The notes under the pieces are model-generated. The model saw only the letters and a program-made list of their open reading frames with translations, searched no databases and was not told where the DNA came from. Positions 1-7,449 of a DNA stretch of 64,000 bases are shown piece after piece. Position 1 is the stretch's first letter. Each line of letters opens with the position of its first letter. This DNA comes from Methylotenera_A sp031422335 (GTDB taxonomy: Bacteria; Pseudomonadota; Gammaproteobacteria; Burkholderiales; Methylophilaceae): contig JANOQW010000009.1 in the NCBI GenBank assembly GCA_031422335.1, forward strand, positions 47,429-111,428, read 5' to 3'. A program made the position numbers and the translations under genes.

Positions 1-158
1 AAATATGGCATCATAAACAGCTCTGGGCACAGCACTAAATTTGCGCCTTGCGCTGCTGCTTTGCGAATTAAGCGCTCTGCGGTTGCCATGTTGTCTTCAA
101 ACTTCCAACTGCCAGAAGCCATTTGTACTGCGGCTAAAGTGATAGTTCTCGATGTCAT
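1..158 (-). CDS. aguB: N-carbamoylputrescine amidase, N-terminal part (cut by window start)
   Basis: The 52 visible codons read MTSRTITLAAVQMAS... and end at the window edge. They match the N-terminus of the nitrilase superfamily, with the catalytic-Glu strand LVLCPELFMM. The enzyme hydrolyses N-carbamoylputrescine to putrescine, CO2 and ammonia. It follows the agmatine deiminase stop by 31 nt on the same strand, and this pairing is the main reason for naming it aguB rather than another nitrilase. The catalytic Lys and Cys lie outside the window. The ATG is preceded by AAGGAG about 6 nt upstream, on the minus strand. Confidence 0.88.
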   Translation of the reverse strand, partial: MTSRTITLAAVQMASGSWKFEDNMATAERLIRKAAAQGANLVLCPELFMMPY

Positions 159-189
159 TTGCGTCAACTCCTTAATACAATCAAATCGG

Positions 190-1227
190 TTAAGTTTTAG
201 TTGCAGGTTGCTGTTGCGTAGAACAATGCATACTGCCACCACCAACGCCTATCGTGGTCACAGGCAATAACTCCACTTGCAGATTTGGATAAGCTTTGGC
301 AAAAACATCACGTGCAATTGCATCTTGCGCCACGCCAAAAGCTGTTGAAATAACTGCACCATTAACCAAAATATAATTGGCATAGCAATCGCAATCGCGC
401 TCAGTATTAAAATGTTCTGTAACGACAGGCGATGGCAAATCTAAAATTTCAAAACGATTGCCGCGACTATCTGTTGCTAACTCTAAAGCGCGGCGGTTTT
501 CTTGCATTAATTTAAAATACTCACCTTGATCTGGTCGTGCAGATTGAAACAGTATCTTGTTAGGCGCGGTAAACGAGGCAATGCCATCAATATGGCCGTT
601 AGTTTCAACCTCAAGTGGGTTGCCTGGCAGCCAAACGATTTTTTCTACACCTAACATACGTCGCAACTCCGCTTCTATCTCAAGCTTGCTCATGTGTGAA
701 TTGCGATTAGGATGCAGCAGACTACTTTCAGTTGTCAGCAACGTGCCTTTTCCATCCACGTAAAATGACCCGCCTTCTAACACCATGTGCGAATTAAAAA
801 TCTGCGCGTCCACATGGCGCGCCATATCTTGTGCTAATTGCTGGCAACCATCATATGGGTGATATTTTTCACCCCAAGCATTAAACCTAAATACCGCCGC
901 CGCTAACTCCCCTTGGCTACCTTGCAAAAAGTTGGGTCCGCAATCACGTAACCAGTTATCTTCAGCCGCAACGGGAATCACATTTACTGTATCACCGCAC
1001 AACTGACTCGCATTTTCAACTTGCGTATGATGCGCAGTGACGATGCATGTCTGATATTTGGCAATAGTTTTTGCGACTAATGCAAACTCTCTGCATACCT
1101 GCTCATAATATTTTCCCCATAATTCTTCGCGGTTTTTTAACACTGGCCAGCCTAACCACATAGCTTGCATCGGCTCCCACTCTGCGGGCATGCGGTAACC
1201 TTGTTTTTTTGCATCAAATCGATTCAT
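190..1227 (-). CDS. aguA: Agmatine deiminase
   Basis: Converts agmatine to N-carbamoylputrescine and ammonia in the cytoplasm, the first step of the arginine-decarboxylase route to putrescine. The protein shows the family signatures PAEWEPMQAMWLGWP at the N-terminus, DNWLRDCGP near residue 95, EGGSFYVDGKGTLLTTE near 155 and the catalytic Cys in GGGSMHC about ten residues from the C-terminus. Length (about 345 aa) is usual. I chose the ATG at 1227 because a GGA lies 7 nt upstream; an in-frame ATG at 1239 would add four residues. It lies between the TorF-like porin gene (22-34 nt upstream) and aguB (31 nt downstream), so the three probably form one operon. Confidence 0.95.
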   Translation of the reverse strand: MNRFDAKKQGYRMPAEWEPMQAMWLGWPVLKNREELWGKYYEQVCREFALVAKTIAKYQTCIVTAHHTQVENASQLCGDTVNVIPVAAEDNWLRDCGPNFLQGSQGELAAAVFRFNAWGEKYHPYDGCQQLAQDMARHVDAQIFNSHMVLEGGSFYVDGKGTLLTTESSLLHPNRNSHMSKLEIEAELRRMLGVEKIVWLPGNPLEVETNGHIDGIASFTAPNKILFQSARPDQGEYFKLMQENRRALELATDSRGNRFEILDLPSPVVTEHFNTERDCDCYANYILVNGAVISTAFGVAQDAIARDVFAKAYPNLQVELLPVTTIGVGGGSMHCSTQQQPATKT

Positions 1228-1261
1228 TTTTTGTTCCATTATTTTTATTTATTTATGTTCT

Positions 1262-2185
1262 TTACCAAGTACGTTTAATGTAGAACCACATGTAATCTTC
1301 GTTAACATCTCTAAGGTCAGTTGTCAGATAGAAGTCTTCATTTTTTACAGAAAAAGTACTGGTATATACTGCACCTGCATTAAAGCCTTCGAGAGGCTTG
1401 CCGCTAGTAGGCATTGAAAAATCTCGGTTTAAGCCAATCGCAAAATCACCCTGATTACCCTGTAAATTCGGCGTTCTCACATAACCCACCTTAGTCATAA
1501 AGTTTAAATCAGCAATGGGTAATTTATAATTCAGCCTGAGCTCGTGGTAATCTGCACCATCTGTATTGCGGTTACCTGTGATATTAAAGTTTTTGTCCGT
1601 TTCATCAGCGCCAAAATAATCAGTTAGTGTTCTGTAATAAGTATAGGTAAACCATTTATATGATAGTGCTGCTGATACCTCAAATGAGTCCTGTCTGTGT
1701 TTTCTAATATCACCAGAAGGCAAGACGTTATTGGCTTTTCTGCCTTCCCAATATTTGTAATAATTACCTAAGAAGTTAACGCCAAATCCATTATCAAAAG
1801 TATGAAAATAGCCAGCATAAAAGTCATTTTCTATATGGTTACCTTTTGTACCAAGCGCAGCACTTTCACCGGAATAGAAAGGGTCTATTGTTGAAAACCA
1901 TGTACCTAAATAAAAACCACTGTTATGCGTCCAATCAATACCGCCTTGTAATGCGGGGCCATCTGAAAGATTGTTACCACGATATTGATATGCACTGTAA
2001 ATACCAAGGTTATAAGTGAGGGTGTAAGGTGGTGCTGGTTCGGCTGGGGCCGCAGCTTCTACAGGCGCTTGAGTCTCCGCAGATGTCGCGTCTTCTGCCA
2101 AAGCATCATTAAAACTCACCATTAGTGATACCACACATAATGCGCGAAGCGTATTGCCTTGTAATGCTTTATATAAAGTACTCAA
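1262..2185 (-). CDS. TorF-family putative outer-membrane porin
   Basis: A secreted beta-barrel protein of 307 aa. It has a Sec signal (hydrophobic stretch ending at about residue 30, ...FNDALAED), a short Ala/Pro/Glu-rich linker, then an aromatic-rich barrel beginning YTLTYNLGIYSAYQYRGNNLSDGPALQGGIDW, written here only to its first strands, and a C-terminal aromatic residue (KRTW) as expected for BAM recognition. The N-terminal barrel pattern (YSAYQYRG, GGIDW, FYLGTW) is that of the TorF family of putative porins. Its place at the head of the agmatine operon and opposite a LysR gene suggests uptake of a basic amine or arginine-derived substrate; that role is inference. The divergent gap to the regulator is about 108 nt. 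Confidence 0.82.
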   Translation of the reverse strand: MSTLYKALQGNTLRALCVVSLMVSFNDALAEDATSAETQAPVEAAAPAEPAPPYTLTYNLGIYSAYQYRGNNLSDGPALQGGIDWTHNSGFYLGTWFSTIDPFYSGESAALGTKGNHIENDFYAGYFHTFDNGFGVNFLGNYYKYWEGRKANNVLPSGDIRKHRQDSFEVSAALSYKWFTYTYYRTLTDYFGADETDKNFNITGNRNTDGADYHELRLNYKLPIADLNFMTKVGYVRTPNLQGNQGDFAIGLNRDFSMPTSGKPLEGFNAGAVYTSTFSVKNEDFYLTTDLRDVNEDYMWFYIKRTW

Positions 2186-2229
2186 GTCTTTCCCCCATCA
2201 TTTTTAAATAACATTTTTTACCAACACTA

Positions 2230-2239
2230 TTGTATACAA
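2230..2239. promoter_or_regulatory. Possible LysR operator between porin and regulator
   Basis: A perfect 10-bp palindrome TTGTATACAA lies in the 108-nt divergent intergenic region. LysR-type regulators commonly bind dyads between themselves and the divergent target operon. Only the palindrome is seen; its use is inferred. Confidence 0.4.
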
Positions 2240-2293
2240 CCAATACTTGATGTAAATTGATGTTATCTGCATATATTGATTAGTTTTTCTCAT

Positions 2294-3184
2294 ATGTCAA
2301 ACCAGCGCATCCCTTCCCTTAAACTACTGATGGGCTTTGAAGCAGCCGCTCGCCTAGGTAATTTCTCGCGCGCAGCAGATGAGCTTTATCTTTCGCAGTC
2401 AGCCATTAGCCATCAGATTCAAGATTTGCAAGAACAGATAGGGCAGCATTTATTTCGTCGTGTAGGTCGCGGTGTGGAGCTAACGGTGGCTGGCGCAGTA
2501 TTGCAGCGTAGTGTGCAACGTGCACTAGAAACACTGCGTAATGGCATGGAGGGCATGGCGACTTATTTGAATCCTGGCTTAGTAGTGATTGTCTGCCCTG
2601 CACCGCTTTTGCATGGCTGGCTACAACCTAGGCTTGAAGCGCTTCAGAATGTAATTCCAGATTTACTACCGCTATTATCTACAGATGAGTCAGCCCGCTA
2701 TATTGATGAAGATAACGTAGACATTACGATTGGTGAGCGCCCAATTCGTGAAAAAGGTTTGCTAGAAACGCCATTTTTACAGGATGAATGGGTACTGGTA
2801 GCAAGGTCTGATTTGGCTAGTAGATTGGTAGATATTGAAATATCACAACATCATCAGCATGCGACATTGGTCTGCTTAGAACAAAGCTTAACCAGCGATG
2901 ACACAGCCGTATATTTTCGTGAACATCTTGGTAAATTCAGAAAAAAGGCTATTTACGACGACACACGTTTATTGTTAGATGCGGTATTGCGCGGCAAAGT
3001 TGTCGCACTCGTACCACAGCTTTTAGCAGAAGAGTGCATTTCGCGTGGGCAGTTGATTGTTTTGCCAAATTATCCACGCTTACCTGGAAAAACATGGTGG
3101 TTGTCACGCGTTGCAGGTCAGCCACGCTCAAATCTAATCATTCAAGTCTATGATTGGCTATTGTTACAAGAAAACACCCTTTAA
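2294..3184 (+). CDS. LysR-family transcriptional regulator (GcvA-like)
   Basis: A 296-aa LysR protein with an N-terminal winged helix-turn-helix (LLMGFEAAARLGNFSRAADELYLSQSAISHQI, residues about 10-41, the usual LTTR helix pattern) and a C-terminal periplasmic-binding-type effector domain. The ATG at 2294 fits the family N-terminus; a TTG at 2276 would add six residues. It is transcribed divergently from porin-aguA-aguB, so it most likely controls that operon, perhaps in response to agmatine or a polyamine. The DNA-binding domain resembles GcvA/AmpR-type members, but the ligand cannot be read from sequence. Confidence 0.9.
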   Translation: MSNQRIPSLKLLMGFEAAARLGNFSRAADELYLSQSAISHQIQDLQEQIGQHLFRRVGRGVELTVAGAVLQRSVQRALETLRNGMEGMATYLNPGLVVIVCPAPLLHGWLQPRLEALQNVIPDLLPLLSTDESARYIDEDNVDITIGERPIREKGLLETPFLQDEWVLVARSDLASRLVDIEISQHHQHATLVCLEQSLTSDDTAVYFREHLGKFRKKAIYDDTRLLLDAVLRGKVVALVPQLLAEECISRGQLIVLPNYPRLPGKTWWLSRVAGQPRSNLIIQVYDWLLLQENTL

Positions 3185-3202
3185 GTAAGCATTAAACCAA
3201 GC

Positions 3203-3487
3203 CTAGCTAAACTGATAATGCTTACGTAGCGGCTTTTTAACTTCCCAAGTGCAAGATAAACCTGCTGGAAACGTGACTAAATCGCCGACCCCAAAACTCA
3301 CTGGATTGCCGCCATTTTTAGGTGTAATCGTCACTTCGCCTTCTAAAATATAGGCCACTTCTTGCGCGTTATAACTCCATGGAAATTTAGACACTTCTTT
3401 CGACCAAGTTGGCCAACTGGTCACGCCCAGCGCAGCGAGTTTGCTAGCATCTGGTTTTTCCACAGTCACATTTAAAATATCGTTCAT
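3203..3487 (-). CDS. Small cupin-domain protein (copy 1)
   Basis: A 94-aa single-domain cupin: beta-barrel segments around residues 45-85 with the motifs EVAYILEGEVTITP and FGVGDLVTFPAG, like the DUF861 / ureidoglycine-aminohydrolase-type cupins. I chose the ATG at 3487 because AAGGAG lies just upstream; the open frame extends further but without a ribosome site. It is a tandem paralogue of the next gene (99 nt apart, same strand), sharing SWxxW, FP, AYxLEGE, TxTP and GDxVxFPxG. Enzymatic function is unknown. Its stop lies 18 nt from the convergent LysR stop. Confidence 0.85.
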   Translation of the reverse strand: MNDILNVTVEKPDASKLAALGVTSWPTWSKEVSKFPWSYNAQEVAYILEGEVTITPKNGGNPVSFGVGDLVTFPAGLSCTWEVKKPLRKHYQFS

Positions 3488-3586
3488 TTCAATGCTCCTT
3501 AAAACAAAAAAGCCTTGAATACGCTTGTATTCAAAGCTAATTGTATGCCTACTGCACAAAAACGCAATGGCATCATTTCTGCAAAA

Positions 3587-3862
3587 TTATGAGTGTTTGT
3601 AATGCTTTTTCAATTGTTTAATGACTTCCCATTGTGATTTCATGCCTTTGGGGAACACCACAAAATCACCCGCTTTAATAGTCACTGTTTCGCCACCTGC
3701 TGGCGTCACTGTGAATTCGCCTTCAAGCACGTAAGCGCTTTCTGTCATGCCAAAGTCCAATGGAAATTTTGATGGTGCGCAATCCCAAATTGACCAGCTA
3801 GAAACGCCGAGTTCTTTCAGTTTTTCTGGGCTTGGGTTGTGGTCGATAGTAATTTGGCTCAT
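3587..3862 (-). CDS. Small cupin-domain protein (copy 2)
   Basis: A 91-aa DUF861-type cupin, paralogous to the adjacent gene at 3203-3487. Motifs are SWSIWDCAPSKFPLDF, AYVLEGEFTVTP, ETVTIKAGDFVVFPKG and a Trp-containing C-terminus WEVIKQLKKHY. An AAGGAT ribosome site precedes the ATG at 3862. The pair probably arose by tandem duplication, and both copies retain the cupin 1 and cupin 2 motifs. The substrate is unknown; stand-alone cupins of this type have been linked to metal binding or small-molecule hydrolysis only in some relatives. Confidence 0.87.
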   Translation of the reverse strand: MSQITIDHNPSPEKLKELGVSSWSIWDCAPSKFPLDFGMTESAYVLEGEFTVTPAGGETVTIKAGDFVVFPKGMKSQWEVIKQLKKHYKHS

Positions 3863-3887
3863 GCGTAATCCTTAAATGATATTAATT

Positions 3888-3921
3888 AAAAACAAATGCC
3901 GCTTAACATTAATAGCGGCAT
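3888..3921 (-). terminator. Rho-independent terminator after tRNA-Ser
   Basis: On the minus strand, ATGCCGCT and AGCGGCAT form an 8-bp stem with a 10-nt loop, followed by TTTGTTTTT. It lies about 21 nt past the 3' end of tRNA-Ser and ahead of the cupin genes, so it should end the tRNA transcript. Confidence 0.75.
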
Positions 3922-3942
3922 TAAAGACTTAAATTACAAAAC

Positions 3943-4032
3943 TGGCGGAAGAGGTGAGATTCGAACTCACGGTGGGCTCGCACCCACGACAGTTTTCAAG
4001 ACTGTAGCATTAAACCGCTCTGCCACTCTTCC
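3943..4032 (-). tRNA. tRNA-Ser (anticodon TGA)
   Basis: On the minus strand the gene begins GGAAGAG and ends CTCTTCC-G-CCA, giving a 7-bp acceptor stem with an encoded CCA. The anticodon loop is CTTGAAA, hence TGA reading UCA. A long variable arm (CGTGGGTGCGAGCCCACCG, with paired GTGGG/CCCAC) and a T arm with GTTCGAATC identify a class II serine tRNA. Length is 90 nt. Confidence 0.97.
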
Positions 4033-4140
4033 TAATTAAAACAATTCGTTACTATTTGACTATAAAACAATACAGTCTTGAAGACTATATAGCATGCTGA
4101 TATTAAAACCTCGCGCTCTACCATTCATCCTAATCAATTT

Positions 4141-4182
4141 GTTTCAAACTAAAAAGTTGTTTGAAACGAAGCGCGCATTATA
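4141..4182 (-). promoter_or_regulatory. Candidate promoter and leader hairpin for tRNA-Ser
   Basis: On the minus strand a TATAAT (4177-4182) is followed by a 9-bp inverted repeat GTTTCAAAC / GTTTGAAAC (4141-4149 and 4159-4167, 9-nt loop) upstream of tRNA-Ser. A GCGCGC stretch follows the -10, like the GC-rich discriminators of stable-RNA promoters. The -35 is weak. The hairpin could be a processing signal in the precursor. Confidence 0.45.
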
Positions 4183-4206
4183 CCCAAAAATATTGCGCTT
4201 GAACAT

Positions 4207-4740
4207 CTAGTCATCAACAATATTTTGTCCTGCAAAAAGCACATCGGTGTAGCCAAATTGGCTTAAATCGGTAATGCGCATCGGGTATAAAATGCCACTT
4301 AAGTGATCACATTCATGCTGTACAACCCTAGCGTGGAAGCCGCTTACCAGCCTATCAATTGCATTACCATATTGATCGAATCCCTTATAATGCAGGCGCG
4401 CGTAACGTGGCACCACACCGCGCATGCCTGGCACTGATAAGCAACCTTCCCAGTCACTTTCTATTTCATCACCAATAAAACTAAGCGTTGGATTAATCAG
4501 CACGGTGTAGGGCACTTGCTCGGCATCTGGGTAGCGCGGATTACTGCCGACGCCAAAAATCACCACCTGTAAACTCACGCCAATTTGCGGCGCGGCAATA
4601 CCTGCACCATTCATCGCCGTCATGGTATCTTGCATATCTTGAATAAGCGCATGTAGTTCTGGTGTGTCAAATTGCGTGATTACTTGCGCTTTTTCTAACA
4701 AAAGCGGTTCGCCCATGCGTAATACCGTTTTAATGGCCAA
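4207..4740 (-). CDS. def: Peptide deformylase
   Basis: Removes the N-formyl group from nascent proteins at the ribosome exit. All three family motifs are present in the 177-aa protein: GAGIAAPQ (residues 45-52), EGCLS (98-102, metal ligand Cys100) and QHECDH (141-146, ligands His142 and His146, catalytic Glu143). The start is a TTG that abuts the TAA of the phosphorylase gene with no gap; the next ATG would remove the conserved MAIKTVLRMG start, so TTG is preferred. Translation is probably coupled to the upstream gene. No formyltransferase gene (fmt) is next to it, so this may be a second, divergent-type deformylase. Confidence 0.95.
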   Translation of the reverse strand: MAIKTVLRMGEPLLLEKAQVITQFDTPELHALIQDMQDTMTAMNGAGIAAPQIGVSLQVVIFGVGSNPRYPDAEQVPYTVLINPTLSFIGDEIESDWEGCLSVPGMRGVVPRYARLHYKGFDQYGNAIDRLVSGFHARVVQHECDHLSGILYPMRITDLSQFGYTDVLFAGQNIVDD

Positions 4741-5490
4741 TTAGTTGGCTCCATTCACAACTGCAATTTGCTCTATTAAGCTACAAACCTTTTGCATGGT
4801 GCGCTCTAAATTTGCAGTAATGTCTGCAAAGTTAATACCTTTGCTACTATCACCGCGTCCTGCCGCGTGATTCACCACTGGACACAATACCCCGTAATGC
4901 AGGCCCAACTCACGCGCCAGCACTGCTTCTGGCATGCCTGTCATGCCCACAATAGTGGCGCCATCGCGCTCTAATTTGTTAATCTCTGCCGCAGTTTCTA
5001 GTCGTGGCCCTTGCACACAAGCATACACGCCGCCATCGCACAAAGGCTGGCCAATATTGTTTGCCGCTTGTTTAATACTGTTTCTTAAGCTGCTTGAGTA
5101 AGGCTCGGTAAAATCAATATGTTTGACAGGCAGCTCAATACCATCGTGATAAGTATTTTTACGACCATGCGTATAATCGACAAGCTGATCCGGCAACACG
5201 ATATCGCCCGCGCTTAACTTATCGTCAATACCGCCCACCGTAGCAATCGCCAACAAATTTTTAACGCCCACTGCATGCAGCGCCCAAATATTGGCGCGAT
5301 AATTTACTGCATGTGGCGGAATGGTATGGCCTGCGCCATGACGCGCTAAAAACACTACATCAACACCTGCCAAAGTGCCAAAAATAAGCGGTTGCGAAGC
5401 CTCACCATAAGGCGTACGTGCTATCTCGCGCCTGCTTATTTGCAAGCAACGCAGTTGTGTTAAACCCGTACCACCAATAATTCCTAACAT
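4741..5490 (-). CDS. mtnP: S-methyl-5'-thioadenosine/thioinosine phosphorylase family
   Basis: A purine nucleoside phosphorylase of the MTAP family that splits methylthioadenosine or methylthioinosine with phosphate, recycling the by-product of polyamine and homoserine-lactone synthesis. Motifs are IIGGTGL at the N-terminus, FLARHGAGHTIPPHAVNYRA, ATVGGI and GMTGMPEAVLARELGL. The ATG at 5490 matches family N-termini (MLGIIGGTG) and has AAGG upstream; an ATG at 5526 would add 12 residues. Proteobacterial homologues of this size often prefer methylthioinosine; the sequence alone does not settle the substrate. It abuts def and is divergent from hpnC. Confidence 0.9.
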   Translation of the reverse strand: MLGIIGGTGLTQLRCLQISRREIARTPYGEASQPLIFGTLAGVDVVFLARHGAGHTIPPHAVNYRANIWALHAVGVKNLLAIATVGGIDDKLSAGDIVLPDQLVDYTHGRKNTYHDGIELPVKHIDFTEPYSSSLRNSIKQAANNIGQPLCDGGVYACVQGPRLETAAEINKLERDGATIVGMTGMPEAVLARELGLHYGVLCPVVNHAAGRGDSSKGINFADITANLERTMQKVCSLIEQIAVVNGAN

Positions 5491-5639
5491 ACGTTTTAGC
5501 CTTAAATTCGCTTCAAAATTAGACATTATTGTAGCGCATGACAGCCGCCTGCGCTGTAGCGCTTTGTATATTTTATGCGCTAGTTATTTTATGGCATACC
5601 AGTTATATGTCATCGTTGTTTTATGTCATACTTGCGAAT

Positions 5640-6539
5640 ATGGCAATTGATTCAGATATTTTTAATGTGACTAGCACCAAAAATGCGCTAGATTTAAGCC
5701 TAGACGACAGCCTAGATTTAACCCAACAGCATTACGAGAACTTCCCTGTTGCTTCATTTGTGTTACCCAAACATTTGCGTGAGCCAATAGCGCTAATTTA
5801 CACATTTGCGCGGCAAGCCGACGACTTTGCCGATGAAGGCCACCACAAACCTAACTGGCGCTTGGCCAAACTACATGGTTTTAAGTTAGAGCTAGATTTA
5901 ATCCGCGATAATGGCAAAACAAAATCGCCATTTTTTAACGAGCTTGCCAGCATTATTCACAAATATAATCTGCCGCTAGAGCCGTTTTATGATTTGTTAG
6001 AAGCGTTTAGCCAAGATGTCACCAAAGCGCATTATGCTAACTTTTACGAGGTGCTGGATTACTGTCGCCGCTCTGCCAACCCAATCGGCGCGTTGCTGCT
6101 GCACTTGTTTGGTAAAGCCACGCCAGAAAATTTAATCTATTCCAATAAAATTTGCACAGCGCTGCAACTCATCAATTTCTATCAAGACGTGGCGATAGAT
6201 TTTGAAAACGAGTTTCACAAAAGTCGCATTTATTTGTGCCAAGATGAAATGAAAACGTACAACATTACAGAAGCGCAAATTGCCAGTCAGCATGTCAATA
6301 AACACTGGGAGCAGTTTATGATGTTTAACATAGAACGTGCTGAAACCATGCTGAAAGAAGGCAAGCCGCTAGAGCACATTCTACCTGGCCGCATTGGGCT
6401 TGAAATGCGTATGATTATTGCAGGTGGTGAGCGTGTGATTTATAAGCTTAAAAACGTGCGTGGTGATGTGTTTAAACATCGCCCTACTCTGCAAACCTGG
6501 GATTGGCCAGTGATTCTGCTTAAAGCGTTATTGGGTTAA
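5640..6539 (+). CDS. hpnC: Squalene synthase HpnC (hydroxysqualene synthase)
   Basis: Converts presqualene diphosphate to hydroxysqualene in the three-step HpnD-HpnC-HpnE route to squalene. It has both Asp-rich prenyl-synthase motifs: FARQADDFADEG near residue 60 and INFYQDVAIDFE near residue 180. The start is uncertain: ATGs at 5538, 5607 and 5640 are in frame and none has a clear ribosome site; the family begins only shortly before the HYENFPVAS motif, so I took the latest, giving 299 aa. It is followed after 47 nt by hpnD and then hpnE, with squalene probably feeding hopanoids. No squalene-hopene cyclase lies in the window. Confidence 0.93.
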   Translation: MAIDSDIFNVTSTKNALDLSLDDSLDLTQQHYENFPVASFVLPKHLREPIALIYTFARQADDFADEGHHKPNWRLAKLHGFKLELDLIRDNGKTKSPFFNELASIIHKYNLPLEPFYDLLEAFSQDVTKAHYANFYEVLDYCRRSANPIGALLLHLFGKATPENLIYSNKICTALQLINFYQDVAIDFENEFHKSRIYLCQDEMKTYNITEAQIASQHVNKHWEQFMMFNIERAETMLKEGKPLEHILPGRIGLEMRMIIAGGERVIYKLKNVRGDVFKHRPTLQTWDWPVILLKALLG

Positions 6540-6586
6540 GCTTTAGCGTACATGACAAATACAATTTAAATGACCCCTCGCGCTTA

Positions 6587-7426
6587 ATGACACCCTTAGA
6601 ATATTGCAAACAAAAAGCCGCACAAAGTGGCTCCAGCTTTACTGTCAGCTTTATTTTTCTACCAAAAAATCAGCGCAATGCCATGACTGCACTTTATGCA
6701 TTTTGCCGCGAGGTGGACGACGTAGTGGACGAATGCAGCGATTATCAAGTGGCGCAAACCAAGCTCAATTGGTGGAAAACTGAAGTGATTAATTTATACG
6801 CCAACACGCCGCAACACCCTGTCACTAAAGCCTTGCAGCCCGTTGTTCAACAATACAACTTGGCGCAAGAACATTTTTTAGAGATTATCGACGGCATGGA
6901 GATGGATTTAAAATTCAACCGTTATGAGGATTTTAAACAGTTACAGCTTTACTGCTACCGAGTCGCCAGCGTAGTCGGGCTACTTTCAGCCAGTATTTTC
7001 GGATTTAGCAATCGCAAAACGCTTAAATACGCACACGACTTAGGCATGGCGTTTCAACTGACTAATATTATTCGTGATGTGGGTGAAGATGCGCGCCGAG
7101 GCCGTATTTACTTGCCTCTAGACGAACTGCGTAAAGCCAAAGTAACTGAAGATGATATTTTGCAAAGCCGCGAAACACCGCAAGTAAAAGAACTCATCGA
7201 ATACCAAATTGAGCGCGCCGAAAGTTATTACGACAAAGCGTTGCGCGAGCTACCGCCTGAAGATGCCAAACAGCAACGCACCGGGCTGATGATGGCAGCT
7301 ATTTACCGCACTTTACTGCGCGAAATTAAGGCTGATAGCGCCGAAAAAGTGTTGAACTTTAGAACCAAATTACCACCATTTAGAAAATTCCTTCTCGCCA
7401 TGCAAACCTATTTCAAGTACGCTTAA
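6587..7426 (+). CDS. hpnD: Presqualene diphosphate synthase HpnD
   Basis: Condenses two farnesyl diphosphates to presqualene diphosphate, the first step of the bacterial squalene route. The 279-aa protein has the trans-isoprenyl synthase motifs FCREVDDVVDE (near residue 40) and LTNIIRDVGEDARRGRIYLP (near residue 155), the latter characteristic of HpnD and phytoene synthases. With HpnC upstream and HpnE 23 nt downstream, HpnD is a far better call than phytoene synthase. Confidence 0.95.
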   Translation: MTPLEYCKQKAAQSGSSFTVSFIFLPKNQRNAMTALYAFCREVDDVVDECSDYQVAQTKLNWWKTEVINLYANTPQHPVTKALQPVVQQYNLAQEHFLEIIDGMEMDLKFNRYEDFKQLQLYCYRVASVVGLLSASIFGFSNRKTLKYAHDLGMAFQLTNIIRDVGEDARRGRIYLPLDELRKAKVTEDDILQSRETPQVKELIEYQIERAESYYDKALRELPPEDAKQQRTGLMMAAIYRTLLREIKADSAEKVLNFRTKLPPFRKFLLAMQTYFKYA

Positions 7427-7449
7427 TTTAAGCATGTCAAAAGTAAAGC

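Noticed and set aside
2590..2625. GCCCTGCACCGC...GCATGGCTGGC inside the LysR gene, resembling an S element
   Set aside because: Only short pieces match, the spacing is wrong and the encoded CPAPLLHGWLQPRL fits the ordinary GcvA-like effector-domain start.
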